Assembly: GCF_019929345.1 (NCBI RefSeq)
Contig: NZ_JAHZPJ010000003.1
Span: 62,001-126,000, forward strand
Direction of reading: 5' to 3'
Origin: Streptococcus oralis
GTDB lineage: Bacteria; Bacillota; Bacilli; Lactobacillales; Streptococcaceae
DNA length: 64,000 nt
Below the pieces are notes generated by a model. The model ran no database searches. It saw nothing but the letters and a program-made list of their open reading frames with translations, and was not told the origin of the DNA. This document shows positions 39,513 through 50,082 of the stretch, piece by piece (positions within the stretch are counted from its first letter, which is position 1; each line of letters starts with the position of its first letter). The translations under genes were made by a program, and so were the position numbers.

Positions 39513-40942
39513 AAGTTTTGAAAAATTTTTTATATAATTTTTCATATAAAATCTTAACGATGATTCTTCCTTTTGTAACGGTTCCCTATGTAACTAGAGT
39601 TTTTAATCCAACATTGATGGGTGAATATAATTATACCGCCTCTATAGTCGCCTATTTTTCAACATTTGGTATGTTAGGAATTGTTATTTATGGAAGTAAC
39701 CAAATTGCAAAAGTGAGTCATAAGGGAAAAGAAGAAATATCTCATGTTTTTTCTTCAGTCTATTATTTTCAGCTATTTTCAACAACTCTAACGATACTGG
39801 TATATCTAGCTTATATCTTTCTCTTTCCAAGTCAATACCAACAATATTTTATAGTACAAATCTTTTCTCTCATTGCAATAATGTTTGATATTAGTTGGCT
39901 ATTCCAAGGATTAGAAGATTTTAAGCGAATTGTTATGCGAAATACAGTAGTCAAGCTAATTGGTGTCGTTTCTATATTTACATTGATAAAATCCCAGTCA
40001 GATATCTATTTGTATGTATTTATCATTAGTTTTTCTACGTTAATTTCGCAAGGTATTATGTGGTTAAGTGTAAAGAACTATGTCAATTTGGTTCGAGTTG
40101 GAGTAAAAGAGATACTATCAAACTTTAAACCTAACTTATCTTTCTTTCTTCCCCAAATTTCAATTTCGATTTACAATACGCTAGATAAAATAATTTTGGG
40201 CTCTTTAGGCAGTGTATTTGATGTTGGAATTTATACCCAAGCTGTGAATATAAACTCTGTTTTAGTTAGTTTAGTAGTGACTCTAAGTGCTGTACTTCAA
40301 CCTAGAATGACCAATTTGCATGCTCAAGGTAAAAAGGAGGAAGTTCGCAGGGTAATGTCCGCGTCGATGTTATTTAATAGCATACTAACCTTTCCGGTAG
40401 TAGTTGGAATATTACTTGTTAGCCAAGAATTTGTTCATATGTTTTTGGGAAAAGAGTATGCTGAAACATTTATTGCTCTCAATATTGTTGTCTTCTCTCT
40501 AATTCCAATTGCTTTTTCAGAGATTGTGGGGCGTCAAACTCTGATTCCGACGGATAATGTTAGATACTTTACGATTTCAGTAATGTCAGGTGCGATAGTT
40601 AGCATTTTATTAAATTTTATTGTCATACCTTTCGGGGGATACAAAGGAGCGGCGCTTGTACATGTACTCGTTGAGATTATTGTATGCGCATTAATGTCAT
40701 ATTATGCTCGTAAATATTTAGATATTTTAGCTTTACTCAGAATAGCAATTAAACCACTGGTTACGAGTGTAGTGACTGTTATTATAGTGCATTTGATGTT
40801 TTCTTATATTTGGCCTATTTATGATAGCTTGCTTAGTTTATTATTAAAGATAATAGTTTATTCAGTAATATATGGTATTCTATTATTACTGACAAGAACA
40901 ATAACTCAGAAAGAGATTTCTATGATAAGAAAAACCCCCTAG
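39509..40942 (+). CDS. wzx: polysaccharide repeat-unit flippase Wzx
   Basis: The 477-residue membrane protein has about 12-14 hydrophobic segments and the MATE/PST-type start LPFVTVPYVTRVF. It moves lipid-linked repeat units across the membrane. The ATGA overlap with the upstream gene indicates coupling. Confidence 0.92.
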   Translation: MKVLKNFLYNFSYKILTMILPFVTVPYVTRVFNPTLMGEYNYTASIVAYFSTFGMLGIVIYGSNQIAKVSHKGKEEISHVFSSVYYFQLFSTTLTILVYLAYIFLFPSQYQQYFIVQIFSLIAIMFDISWLFQGLEDFKRIVMRNTVVKLIGVVSIFTLIKSQSDIYLYVFIISFSTLISQGIMWLSVKNYVNLVRVGVKEILSNFKPNLSFFLPQISISIYNTLDKIILGSLGSVFDVGIYTQAVNINSVLVSLVVTLSAVLQPRMTNLHAQGKKEEVRRVMSASMLFNSILTFPVVVGILLVSQEFVHMFLGKEYAETFIALNIVVFSLIPIAFSEIVGRQTLIPTDNVRYFTISVMSGAIVSILLNFIVIPFGGYKGAALVHVLVEIIVCALMSYYARKYLDILALLRIAIKPLVTSVVTVIIVHLMFSYIWPIYDSLLSLLLKIIVYSVIYGILLLLTRTITQKEISMIRKTP

Positions 40943-40990
40943 TTTTTCTATGTAATGGTGAGAATCATTAAAAAGTAAGGGAGATTTAAA

Positions 40991-42100
40991 ATGTACGACT
41001 ATCTAATCGTCGGTGCGGGTTTGTCTGGAGCAATCTTTGCACACGAAGCTACAAAACGTGGTAAAAAAGTAAAAGTGATTGATAAACGTGATCACATCGG
41101 TGGAAATATCTACTGTCAGAATGTTGAAGGTATCAATGTTCATAAATATGGCGCTCATATTTTCCATACGTCTAATAAAAAAGTTTGGGACTATGTCAAT
41201 CAATTTGCTGAGTTTAACAACTATATCAACTCACCTGTCGCAAACTATAAAGGAAGTCTTTATAATCTTCCTTTCAATATGAATACTTTCTATGCTATGT
41301 GGGGGACAAAAACTCCACAGGAAGTGAAAGATAAGATTGCTGAGCAGACAGCTGATATGAAGGATGTTGAGCCGAAAAATCTGGAAGAACAAGCTATCAA
41401 GTTGATTGGTCCGGATATCTATGAAAAATTGATCAAGGGTTATACTGAAAAACAATGGGGACGTTCTGCGACAGACCTTCCACCATTTATCATCAAACGC
41501 CTTCCAGTTCGTCTAACATTTGATAATAACTATTTTAACGACCGTTACCAAGGAATTCCTATTGGTGGTTACAATGTCATCATCGAAAATATGCTGAAAG
41601 ATGTAGAAGTTGAACTTGGAGTAGATTTCTTTGCTCATCGTGAAGAGTTGGAAGCATCTGCTAACAAAGTTGTTTTCACAGGAATGATCGACCAGTATTT
41701 TGACTACAAACACGGAGAGCTAGAATATCGTAGCCTTCGTTTTGAGCATGAAACCTTGGACGAGGAAAATTATCAAGGGAACGCTGTAGTGAACTATACA
41801 GAGCGTGAGATTCCTTATACTCGTATTATCGAACATAAGCATTTCGAATATGGAACGCAACCAAAGACAGTTATCACGCGTGAATATCCAGCCGAATGGA
41901 AGCGTGGGGACGAGCCCTACTATCCGATCAACGATGAGAAAAATAATACTATGTTTGCTAAGTACCAAGAGGAGGCTTCAAAGAATGATAAGGTTATCTT
42001 CTGTGGGCGTTTAGCGGACTATAAATATTATGATATGCATGTGGTTATTGAGCGAGCATTGCAGGTTGTGGAGAAAGAGTTTGGCTATGACAAAAAGTAG
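40991..42100 (+). CDS. glf: UDP-galactopyranose mutase
   Basis: Glf makes UDP-galactofuranose from UDP-galactopyranose using reduced FAD. The 369-residue protein has the FAD loop VGAGLSGAIFAHEA (about 7-20), HIGGNIY, KYGAHIFHT and RVIEH-type conserved blocks. Its codon use is less AT-rich than that of the adjoining wzx and acyltransferase genes, as often seen for this widely exchanged gene. It predicts galactofuranose in the polysaccharide. Confidence 0.96.
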   Translation: MYDYLIVGAGLSGAIFAHEATKRGKKVKVIDKRDHIGGNIYCQNVEGINVHKYGAHIFHTSNKKVWDYVNQFAEFNNYINSPVANYKGSLYNLPFNMNTFYAMWGTKTPQEVKDKIAEQTADMKDVEPKNLEEQAIKLIGPDIYEKLIKGYTEKQWGRSATDLPPFIIKRLPVRLTFDNNYFNDRYQGIPIGGYNVIIENMLKDVEVELGVDFFAHREELEASANKVVFTGMIDQYFDYKHGELEYRSLRFEHETLDEENYQGNAVVNYTEREIPYTRIIEHKHFEYGTQPKTVITREYPAEWKRGDEPYYPINDEKNNTMFAKYQEEASKNDKVIFCGRLADYKYYDMHVVIERALQVVEKEFGYDKK

Positions 42101-43112
42101 AATCAATTGGATAGATTTTGGAAAAGGTTTTGCCATCTTTTTAGTCTTAGTAGGACACGTGCTACTTGGATTGTATCAATCAGAAAAATTCCCCGCAGCA
42201 GACAACATACTATCATTGTTGGTAGCACAAGTCTATATATTTCATATACCAGTATTTTTTGCCCTATCAGGATACTTTTTCAAACCCATATCTGATTTGA
42301 AAGAGTTTTGGCAATATGCTAAAAAGAAGACAATTATTTTTGGCCTGCCATATATTTTTTATTCGATCATTCACTTTGGTCTTCAAAAAATTGCGGGGGC
42401 ATCTGTTCGTGTTTCAACAACCATGTCTGATTTACTAAATATCTATAAAAATCCTCTTGGAGTCTCATGGTATTTATACGCACTCTGGGCTATTTTGATA
42501 ATCTATGGATTAGTGTCTATTTTAATTAAAAATCGTAGAACTTTATTTTTTATAAGTATTTCTGCTTATTGTTTAACCCTATTTGTTCAAACAGATATTT
42601 ATATTATTCAAAGAACGTTAGTTTGGGGCATTTGTTTCTTTCTTGGAAGTGTATTGAGTGAAATTCAATTTAATAAAATTAGTCTGAAAAAATTTCTTTT
42701 TTTCTTTGTAGTATTTGATTTTATTTATATGTTCGCTTGGTTCTTGTTTTATGAATTAGGATCTAAGAAGGATTATGTAAGCTATAGTAACCCAGGTTTG
42801 TGGGGGGTTGCTTTTATTGTCTGTGTTTTAGCCGCTTTTGTGATTTTTCCTAAAATGGAGAAAAATTTCCCTAAAACTTTCCTATATTTCACTAAATACG
42901 GAAAAGATAGTTTAGGTATCTATATTCTTCATGCACCAATTTGTAGTATGATTCGGATTCTAATGTTGAAAATGGGAATAAACTCAGTTTTTCTTCACGT
43001 TGTTGTTGGAATTGTGCTAGGTTGGTATTTATCCATACTGGCAACTTATATATTGAAAAAAATTCCATTTTTGAATATTGTTTTATTACCACAGAAGTAT
43101 ATTAAGCTGTAA
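42087..43112 (+). CDS. acyltransferase family 3 membrane protein
   Basis: The 341-residue protein begins INWIDFGKGFAIFLVLVGHV, the acyltransferase-3 N-terminus with its conserved His, and has about ten membrane segments. Such enzymes O-acetylate polysaccharides from acetyl-CoA. I use the ATG at 42087, which overlaps glf by 14 bases; the frame back to 42030 lies within glf. Last gene of the locus; a terminator follows. Confidence 0.85.
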   Translation: MTKSRINWIDFGKGFAIFLVLVGHVLLGLYQSEKFPAADNILSLLVAQVYIFHIPVFFALSGYFFKPISDLKEFWQYAKKKTIIFGLPYIFYSIIHFGLQKIAGASVRVSTTMSDLLNIYKNPLGVSWYLYALWAILIIYGLVSILIKNRRTLFFISISAYCLTLFVQTDIYIIQRTLVWGICFFLGSVLSEIQFNKISLKKFLFFFVVFDFIYMFAWFLFYELGSKKDYVSYSNPGLWGVAFIVCVLAAFVIFPKMEKNFPKTFLYFTKYGKDSLGIYILHAPICSMIRILMLKMGINSVFLHVVVGIVLGWYLSILATYILKKIPFLNIVLLPQKYIKL

Positions 43113-43130
43113 TAAGTTACTATTGTAAAA

Positions 43131-43157
43131 CCTCCTGAGATTTTATTTCTCAGGAGG
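43131..43157. terminator. terminator between the polysaccharide locus and pbp1A
   Basis: A perfect 10-bp GC-rich stem (43131-43140 and 43148-43157) has short T runs on both sides and serves the two convergent operons. Confidence 0.85.
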
Positions 43158-43169
43158 TTAATTTTGTTA

Positions 43170-45323
43170 TTATGGCTGTCCTGTTTGAGGAGCCTGGTTT
43201 TGTTGATTTGGATTTGTATTTTGTTGAGGTGAGCTTGGTTGCTGACTGTTCCCCGTATTTGGGGTTGTATTTGGAGTAGTAGTTTGAGATGTGCTTCCAG
43301 AAGTTGAAGTTGAGGTTTCAGGTATAGAACGCTGCTGGGTAGATGGATTTGTCCATGTAGAGCGTGTTCCATTTTTAAAGATGAAGTCCCCGCTTCTATA
43401 GAGACCTTCAGGCATGGTCCAGTCACCAGGATGGTTATCTTCAGAAAGATAAGTCATCATTGAACGATAGACCTTAGCCGCAACATAGAAACCGTCACCA
43501 ACGATTGGAGTGAGGCGGTTAGAATAACCAGTCCAGACAGCCATCGAGTATTTACGCGTATAGCCAACAAACATTTCGTCTGGAGCTACATAACCAGAGT
43601 TCTTAATGTATTTTTCAATCTCGTCATCTGTATAGTTTGATGTACCAGTCTTACCAGCTTGTGGTAGCCATGATAGGTAGGCACCACGACCGGTTCCATA
43701 GGTTAGGACTGTTTTCATCATTTCCGTCATCATGTAGGCAGTAGTTTCTTTCATTGCCCGAGTACCAGGATCGGAGAATACTTTCAAGCTACCATCACTA
43801 AAGACGACCTTATTAACATACATCGGTTTATGGTAGATACCGCCATTAGCAAAAGCAGCATAAGCAGCAGCCATTTTTTCACTGCTAGCTCCATACCTTT
43901 TGTCAGATTCGGTTGTATTACTTGAAATAGCATTAGCATAGTGTATGCTTGGGTAGTCAATACCGATTCCATTTAGAAACGTCTTGGCACGATCTAATCC
44001 CACCTTATCAAGTGTTTCTACAGCTGGCACATTCCGTGATTGCTGTAGAGCATATTGGAGTGTAATACTTCCAAAGTAACTCTTATCCCAGTTGTAGACA
44101 GGGGTGTTGGTTCCGGGATAATTGTATGGAACATCGTGGACAATCGCAGCAGTTGAGTCATAAATGCCATACTCTAAAGCAGGAGCATAGTCTGTGATTG
44201 GCTTCATGGTAGATCCCCAGTCACGATTGGTTTCTACGGCTTGATTGATTCCAAAGGAAACATTGCTTGATTGGTGACGGGCACCTAATTGAGCGATGAC
44301 TTTCCCGTTTGTCACATCTACGATAGTTGAAGCTACCTGCAATTCATCGTCTGGATAGTTGACATACTCGTCAGTATTGTAGATATCCCAGAGACGTTGT
44401 TGAACTTTAGGATCAACATTAGTATAAACTTCCATTCCCGTTGTCAAAAGGTTGTAGCCTGTTTCTTGTTCGACTTGATCAATCACTTCTTTGAGGTAAT
44501 TGTCCATATACGGAGGATAGCTATTGGCAGATTTCAAGCTTTGAAGTCCGTCTGTAATCGGAGTATTAATCGCTTTTTCGTATTGCTCAGCTGTAATGTA
44601 GCCTTGCCCTTTCATCTCAGAGAGAACTAGATTTCTACGCTCTTGTGCTGCTTCTGGATGGGAGTACGGATCATATTGATTTGGAGCCTGAGGCATTCCG
44701 GCTAGAAGGGCCAATTGTGGCAAACTTAAATCTTTGAGGTCTTTGCCATAGTAATTTTGAGCAGCTGTCTGCATTCCGTAGTTACCATTTGACATGTAGA
44801 CCTTATTGATGTAGTAAGTTAGAATCTCTTGTTTGGTTGCTTTTTGTTCTAGCTGAATGGCCAACCAAGCTTCCTGAGCCTTACGAGAAAGGGTCTGATC
44901 AGAAGTTGATGTAGAGAAATAGGTCAATTTAATCAACTGCTGTGTCAGGGTTGAAGCACCTTGAAGGCCACCGCCACCACGAAGATTTCGTAAGGAAGCA
45001 CCGAGGATACGAATAGTATCTACTCCACGGTGATTAAAGAAACGATGATCCTCAATTGAGACGATGGCATTGACCAACTCAGTTGGAATCTCATTTGCTT
45101 GTGCATTGACACGACGTTCTGATCCAAGGTCGGCAATAAGCTCGTCATTGCTGTCATAAATCTTACTAGAAGTCGTTGCGACTAGCTTGCTTTCAGATAG
45201 AGCTGGAGCCTTGCTTACATAGTAGAGAAAGAGGCCTCCGCCTAGCATAATAGCTGCGATAAATAAGGTCAAAAGGCAGATACTGACATACTTAGCTATT
45301 CGCAGGAAAGTTTGTTTGTTCAT
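43170..45323 (-). CDS. pbp1A: penicillin-binding protein 1A
   Basis: This class A bifunctional peptidoglycan synthase has one membrane anchor (about 12-34), a GT51 domain with [10 protein letters not shown] and GASTLTQQ (about 91-127) and a transpeptidase domain. The active site has STMK (Ser371), SRN (429-431) and KTG (558-560). A Gln/Pro/Ser/Thr-rich tail ends the 717-residue protein. Residues 575-578 read NSGY where susceptible pneumococcal PBP1a has TSQF. The active-site motif neighbours STMK and SRNVP are unaltered. It lies downstream of recU with a 4-base overlap. Confidence 0.96.
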   Translation of the reverse strand: MNKQTFLRIAKYVSICLLTLFIAAIMLGGGLFLYYVSKAPALSESKLVATTSSKIYDSNDELIADLGSERRVNAQANEIPTELVNAIVSIEDHRFFNHRGVDTIRILGASLRNLRGGGGLQGASTLTQQLIKLTYFSTSTSDQTLSRKAQEAWLAIQLEQKATKQEILTYYINKVYMSNGNYGMQTAAQNYYGKDLKDLSLPQLALLAGMPQAPNQYDPYSHPEAAQERRNLVLSEMKGQGYITAEQYEKAINTPITDGLQSLKSANSYPPYMDNYLKEVIDQVEQETGYNLLTTGMEVYTNVDPKVQQRLWDIYNTDEYVNYPDDELQVASTIVDVTNGKVIAQLGARHQSSNVSFGINQAVETNRDWGSTMKPITDYAPALEYGIYDSTAAIVHDVPYNYPGTNTPVYNWDKSYFGSITLQYALQQSRNVPAVETLDKVGLDRAKTFLNGIGIDYPSIHYANAISSNTTESDKRYGASSEKMAAAYAAFANGGIYHKPMYVNKVVFSDGSLKVFSDPGTRAMKETTAYMMTEMMKTVLTYGTGRGAYLSWLPQAGKTGTSNYTDDEIEKYIKNSGYVAPDEMFVGYTRKYSMAVWTGYSNRLTPIVGDGFYVAAKVYRSMMTYLSEDNHPGDWTMPEGLYRSGDFIFKNGTRSTWTNPSTQQRSIPETSTSTSGSTSQTTTPNTTPNTGNSQQPSSPQQNTNPNQQNQAPQTGQP

Positions 45324-45916
45324 CTTGTTTTACCACCTAGTAAATGTTCTTTGATAACGTCGAGATAGGGAATTTGAGGAAAAGCACCAGGCTCAATCTT
45401 ATATCCATTTTCTCGAATATATCCAAGTGGCATTGACTTTTGTCCTCTATCTTGATGATAGAAACGAATCAAATCAATAGCCGGCAATAAGTAGGTTTCT
45501 TGCTGAGAAGAAAAGTGAAGGAGGACAAAACAGATTCCTTGCTGGGCAAGGACTTGTTCCATATGCTGAATCTGATGAGGATGAAAATTCTTCATTGGAA
45601 TTGCATATTTTTGTCTGGTTTCCTTGGCTTCAAAGTCGATGTAGTATCCATCATAAACTCCTGAATAGTCCGTGGTTGAGGCCTGTCTAAAGTAGGCTTC
45701 AACAATCTTGGCACGACTTCGTTGGGGATAATCAACACGTACGATTTGGATGGGTGTCGGTTTCTTGTGGATAACAGCCAGTCCATGCGACAAATAGTAG
45801 TCGTTAGTAGCATTGATCATCTTTTCAAAAGACATTCCCCGATTTGCGAAATTTTTTGTTTGTGACAAGGGAGTCTGTCTTTTTTGTGATGAAATTTTAT
45901 ATGGATAGTTGACCAT
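45320..45916 (-). CDS. recU: Holliday junction resolvase RecU
   Basis: RecU cleaves Holliday junctions and helps chromosome segregation. The 198-residue protein has the [14 protein letters not shown] nuclease core (Asp, Glu, Lys) near residues 107-120. Its stop overlaps the pbp1A start (ATGA), the recU-pbp pairing conserved in Firmicutes. Confidence 0.95.
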   Translation of the reverse strand: MVNYPYKISSQKRQTPLSQTKNFANRGMSFEKMINATNDYYLSHGLAVIHKKPTPIQIVRVDYPQRSRAKIVEAYFRQASTTDYSGVYDGYYIDFEAKETRQKYAIPMKNFHPHQIQHMEQVLAQQGICFVLLHFSSQQETYLLPAIDLIRFYHQDRGQKSMPLGYIRENGYKIEPGAFPQIPYLDVIKEHLLGGKTR

Positions 45917-45981
45917 AATTCTCCTTATTGGTACAATAACATCACTCTATTATATCATAAAATTACAAAGAAAGGTTAAAA

Positions 45982-46509
45982 ATGGCAACGGTTTTAGTTT
46001 TGGGCTATTCCGCCTTTGATCTGGGCTTATTTAATGATAAGGATATCCGCATTGGAATCATTAAAACAGCCATTCGAAGAGACCTAGAACGTCTAGCAGA
46101 GGAAGGGCTGAATTGGCTCGTTTTTACGGGAACTTTGGGCTTTGAATACTGGGTACTTCAAGTAGCTCAGGACATGAAGGCGGACTATGGATTTCAGTTA
46201 GCAACGATTTTTGATTTTGAAACTCATGGCAGTAATTGGAATGAAGCCAATCAGGTCAAATTAAGTGAATTTAAACAAGTTGATTTCGTTAAATATGCCT
46301 ATCCACACTATGAACATAAGAGGCAACTGCGTGATTATCAGAAATTTTTACTGGAAAATACGGATGGGTGCTATCTCTTTTATGACGAAGAAAAGGAAAG
46401 CAAGTTAGGCTATTTTTACCAAATGATGAAAAATCAAGAGAACTATGTTACAAGAAGATTAACGTTTGAGGACCTGAATGAATTGGTAGAAAATTTTCCC
46501 GAAAATTGA
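45982..46509 (+). CDS. ypsA: DUF1273 / YpsA-like SLOG family protein
   Basis: The 175-residue protein has the Rossmann-like pattern of the family: [12 protein letters not shown] at the start, [15 protein letters not shown] near 43-57 and [12 protein letters not shown] near 130. In B. subtilis YpsA is linked to cell division and lies next to gpsB, as here. Ligand unknown. Confidence 0.88.
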   Translation: MATVLVLGYSAFDLGLFNDKDIRIGIIKTAIRRDLERLAEEGLNWLVFTGTLGFEYWVLQVAQDMKADYGFQLATIFDFETHGSNWNEANQVKLSEFKQVDFVKYAYPHYEHKRQLRDYQKFLLENTDGCYLFYDEEKESKLGYFYQMMKNQENYVTRRLTFEDLNELVENFPEN

Positions 46510-46576
46510 GGCTTTGACCTTGATTTTTGTTTGTTTTTTTATATAATAATACTAGCAACTGATAATGGAGATAGAG

Positions 46577-46903
46577 ATGGCAAGTATTATTTTTTCAGCG
46601 AAAGACATTTTTGAACAGGACTTTGGACGTGAAGTTCGTGGGTATAGTAAGGCAGAGGTGGACGAGTTCTTGGACGATGTGATTAAGGACTATGAAACCT
46701 ATGCGGCTTTGGTTAAATCTCTTCGTCAGGAGATTGCTGATTTGAAGGAGGAGTTGTCTCATAAATCACAGACAACGCCGACTCAGCCAGATTCTATCGA
46801 AATGGCGAGCACTACCTCGATGACAAATTTTGATATCTTGAAACGCTTAAATCGTCTCGAAAAAGAAGTCTTTGGCAAGCAAATTTTAGACAATCAAGAT
46901 TGA
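46577..46903 (+). CDS. gpsB: cell division regulator GpsB
   Basis: GpsB coordinates septal and peripheral wall synthesis by binding PBPs. The 108-residue DivIVA-like protein has the N-terminal domain with [18 protein letters not shown] and [13 protein letters not shown], a coiled coil, a variable linker and a short C-terminal helix. Start at 46577 has TGGAG six bases upstream; the frame back to 46565 is not preferred. rnpB follows closely. Confidence 0.94.
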   Translation: MASIIFSAKDIFEQDFGREVRGYSKAEVDEFLDDVIKDYETYAALVKSLRQEIADLKEELSHKSQTTPTQPDSIEMASTTSMTNFDILKRLNRLEKEVFGKQILDNQD

Positions 46904-46920
46904 TAATTGAGTGACTGATG

Positions 46921-47319
46921 TGTGCAATTTTTGGATAATCGCGTGAAGAGAATCTCTTTTCATGAGGAAAGTCCATGCTAGCACAGGCTGTGATGCCTGT
47001 AGTGTTTGTGCTAGGCGAATCCATAAGCCTAGGAACGAGAAATCGTTACGGCAGTCGAAATGGCTAAGTCTTAGGATAGGTCAGAATAGGCTTGAAAGTG
47101 CCACAGTGACGGAGTCTTTCTGGAAACAGAGAGAGTGGAACGCGGTAAACCCCTCAAGCTAGCAACCCAAATTTTGGTCGGGGCATGGAGTGCACGGAAA
47201 CGAACGTAGTACTCTGACTGCTAGCAGTCGTGGGCTGTTAGCGGTAGACAGATGATTATCGAAGGAAGTGGTCCTAGTCACTTCTGGAACAAAACATGGC
47301 TTATAGAAAATTGCATATA
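46921..47319 (+). ncRNA. rnpB: RNase P RNA (Bacillus type, class B)
   Basis: This is the catalytic RNA that matures the 5' end of tRNAs. Conserved blocks are GAGGAAAGTCCATGC (about 46964), GGAACGCGGTAAACCC (about 47137), GGTCGGGGCATGGAG (about 47177), ACAGATGATTATC (about 47249) and AACAAAACATGGCTTA (about 47289). The ends pair, GTGCAATTTT near 46922 with AAAATTGCA near 47307, forming helix P1. Its position between gpsB and rlmL agrees with known streptococcal order. Confidence 0.95.
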
Positions 47320-47356
47320 GGTTGGGGCTGAGAAATCTTTCTCAACCTCATTTTTT
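47319..47356 (+). terminator. rnpB terminator
   Basis: A stem of AGGTTG with CAACCT and inner TGAGAAA with TTTCTCA is followed by six T. Confidence 0.85.
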
Positions 47357-47391
47357 AAAGTGAACAAGAGAAAGGTCTTGCAAGACTAGAA

Positions 47392-48549
47392 ATGAAAGAA
47401 CAATTTAATTTAATCGCAACTGCTGCTGCGGGTCTCGAGGCTGTCGTTGGACGTGAGATGCGAGAGTTAGGCTATGATTGCCAGGTTGAAAATGGCCGTG
47501 TTCGTTTTCAAGGAGATGTGAAGGCAATCATCGAGACCAATCTTTGGCTTCGTGCAGCGGATCGCATCAAGATTGTGGTCGGGAGTTTTCCAGCTAAGAC
47601 CTTTGAAGAGCTTTTTCAAGGCGTTTTTGCTCTAGATTGGGAAAACTATCTCCCGCTCGGGGCACGTTTCCCTATCTCAAAGGCAAAATGTGTTAAGTCT
47701 AAACTTCATAATGAGCCCAGTGTTCAGGCCATTTCTAAGAAGGCTGTTGTGAAGAAATTACAAAAACACTATGCCCGTCCAGAAGGAATTCCCTTGATGG
47801 AAACTGGTCCTGAGTTTAAGATTGAGGTGTCCATCCTGAAAGATGTGGTAACTGTCATGATTGACACGACAGGTTCTAGCCTTTTTAAACGTGGATATCG
47901 TACGGAAAAAGGTGGAGCTCCTATCAAGGAAAATATGGCAGCGGCCATTTTACAACTCTCTAACTGGTATCCAGATAAGCCCTTGATTGATCCGACCTGT
48001 GGTTCAGGAACTTTCTGTATTGAGGCGGCTATGATTGCTAGAAAGATGGCGCCAGGTCTTCGCCGTTCCTTTGCTTTTGAGGAATGGAATTGGGTTAGCG
48101 ATCGGTTAATCCAAGAAGTTCGCACAGAGGCGGCTAAGAAAATCAATCGTGAGATAGAATTGGATATTATGGGCTGTGATATTGATGCTCGCATGGTGGA
48201 GATTGCCAAGACAAATGCTCAAGCAGCAGGCGTCGCAGGTGATATCACCTTTAAGCAAATGCGGGTACAGGATTTGCGCTCAGACAAGGTAAATGGTGTC
48301 ATCATTTCCAATCCGCCATATGGTGAGCGTTTATCTGATGATGCAGGAGTCACAAAGCTCTATGCTGAGATGGGGCAGGTCTTTGCACCGCTGAAAACCT
48401 GGAGTAAGTTTATCCTGACGAGTGACGAGGCTTTTGAAAGCAAGTACGGAAGTCTAGCTGATAAAAAACGCAAACTGTATAATGGGACCTTAAAAGTAGA
48501 TTTGTATCAATACTTTGGTCAGCGTGTGAAACGCCAAGAGGTAAAGTAG
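47392..48549 (+). CDS. rlmL: 23S rRNA guanine-N2 methyltransferase, RlmL/YpsC type
   Basis: The 385-residue protein combines a THUMP RNA-binding domain (about 45-160) with a Rossmann methyltransferase. It shows DPTCGSGTFCIEAA (about 200-213, SAM loop), MGCDIDARMVEIAK and the catalytic ISNPPYGERL. The ATG has no adjacent Shine-Dalgarno. AAAGG lies at 47371-47375 and a 12-bp palindrome (47375-47386) sits between; folded, it would bring the site close to the start. mapZ follows 12 bases later. Confidence 0.9.
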   Translation: MKEQFNLIATAAAGLEAVVGREMRELGYDCQVENGRVRFQGDVKAIIETNLWLRAADRIKIVVGSFPAKTFEELFQGVFALDWENYLPLGARFPISKAKCVKSKLHNEPSVQAISKKAVVKKLQKHYARPEGIPLMETGPEFKIEVSILKDVVTVMIDTTGSSLFKRGYRTEKGGAPIKENMAAAILQLSNWYPDKPLIDPTCGSGTFCIEAAMIARKMAPGLRRSFAFEEWNWVSDRLIQEVRTEAAKKINREIELDIMGCDIDARMVEIAKTNAQAAGVAGDITFKQMRVQDLRSDKVNGVIISNPPYGERLSDDAGVTKLYAEMGQVFAPLKTWSKFILTSDEAFESKYGSLADKKRKLYNGTLKVDLYQYFGQRVKRQEVK

Positions 48550-48561
48550 AAAGGGAGAGAA

Positions 48562-50007
48562 ATGAGCAATAAGAGCAATAATGAGCAACACGAAGCCCAA
48601 TTTGATTTTGGCGAGGCGAAAGATTTGACAGTTGGTCAAGCCATCCGTAAAAATGAAGAGGTTGAAGCTGGCGTACTGCCAGAAGACAGTATTCTAGACA
48701 AATATATCAAACGGCACCGCGAGGAAATCGAGGCGGACAAGTTTGAAACACGTCAATTAAAAAAAGAAGAATTGCTAGCGACTCAGACCCAAGAGGAATT
48801 AACACAGGATGTCAATGGGACAAATGAAGATTCAGCTCTGAATGTGGAGGCATCCGGGACAGTTTCGGAAGAAACCATATCGAGCTCAGTGGAGTCAATA
48901 AATTCTGATGAGATTTTAGCTCCTTTAGGAGAGAAAAACAAAGGCTTGGAATCGCTTGTGTTGGAAAAGCAAGAGCCAGCAGAGGTTGCTGATGAGAAAG
49001 AAGAGGAGACACCTGTTCTTTCTCGTTTAGCCCAGTCAGAGCCTGAAAGTGATTCGAAGAAGAGAAAGTGGGTTGTTGCGGGATCAGCCTTGATGGCAGC
49101 CCTTGTATTGGCAGGAAGTTACTATGTCTATCGCCAAGTAACTCGTTCCAACCAAGCCATCCAGTCTTCTCAATCGTCTTCTAACAATCAAGAAACACAA
49201 ACGGTCCTACAAGAGTTTAATACCCTCTATGATGCTTTTTATACGGATGCTAATAAAACAGCTCTGAAAAATAGTCAGTTTGATAAGTTGGATCAGCTAA
49301 AGACCTTGTTAGATAAACTTGAAGGCAGCCGAGAGCATACACTTGTAAAATCTAAGTATGATAGCCTAGCAACTCAAATTAAGGCTATCCAAGATGTCAA
49401 TGCCCAGTTTGAGACTCCAGCAATTACTGACGGTGTCTTAGATACCAATGCAAAAATCAAGGCAGATGCTAAATTTACAGAAATTAAAACAGGAAATACA
49501 GAGCTAGACAAACTGTTAGATAAGGCCATTAGTCTTGGTAAGAGTCAGCAAACAAGCGCCTCTAGCTCAAGTTCAAGTAGCAGTAGTCAGGAAAGCTCAA
49601 GCGCAACGACTGATAGTAGCACGAGCAGTTCGTCTGCATCATCTAGTTCTGCATCAAGTGCTCCAACTGCCCCAGCAAGCAATGACACAAATGGTGGTTT
49701 GTCTGGCGATGGGGTTAATCTTCAAAGAAGTGCTAGTCGTGTACCGTACAACCAATCAGCTGTAGACGATAGCAACAACCCTGCTTGGACGTTTGCAGAT
49801 GGTGTATTGGAACAAGTCCTAGCAACATCGCGTGCTCGTGGCTATATCACTGGAAATCAATATATCCTAGAACGAGTCAATATCGTAAACGGAAATGGTT
49901 ATTACAACCTCTATAAACCAGATGGAACCTATCTCTTCACCCTCAACTGTAAGACTGGTTACTTTGTAGGAAATGCTTCTGGTCATGCAGATGACTTGGA
50001 CTACTAG
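48562..50007 (+). CDS. mapZ: mid-cell anchor protein MapZ (LocZ)
   Basis: MapZ marks the division site and guides FtsZ rings in streptococci. The 481-residue protein has an acidic cytosolic domain (1-168) with Thr residues in the region phosphorylated by StkP in pneumococcus. One membrane segment (about 170-190) follows, then an extracellular domain, a long Ser-rich linker (about 330-375) and a C-terminal domain (about 385-481) expected to bind peptidoglycan. Its place before gnd matches pneumococcus. Confidence 0.93.
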   Translation: MSNKSNNEQHEAQFDFGEAKDLTVGQAIRKNEEVEAGVLPEDSILDKYIKRHREEIEADKFETRQLKKEELLATQTQEELTQDVNGTNEDSALNVEASGTVSEETISSSVESINSDEILAPLGEKNKGLESLVLEKQEPAEVADEKEEETPVLSRLAQSEPESDSKKRKWVVAGSALMAALVLAGSYYVYRQVTRSNQAIQSSQSSSNNQETQTVLQEFNTLYDAFYTDANKTALKNSQFDKLDQLKTLLDKLEGSREHTLVKSKYDSLATQIKAIQDVNAQFETPAITDGVLDTNAKIKADAKFTEIKTGNTELDKLLDKAISLGKSQQTSASSSSSSSSSQESSSATTDSSTSSSSASSSSASSAPTAPASNDTNGGLSGDGVNLQRSASRVPYNQSAVDDSNNPAWTFADGVLEQVLATSRARGYITGNQYILERVNIVNGNGYYNLYKPDGTYLFTLNCKTGYFVGNASGHADDLDY

Positions 50008-50082
50008 GACTCCGTTACAAAATTCTTTCCTTTCATAGGTAAAAATGATAAAATAAAACATATTAAACAAGAGGAGTGTCAC

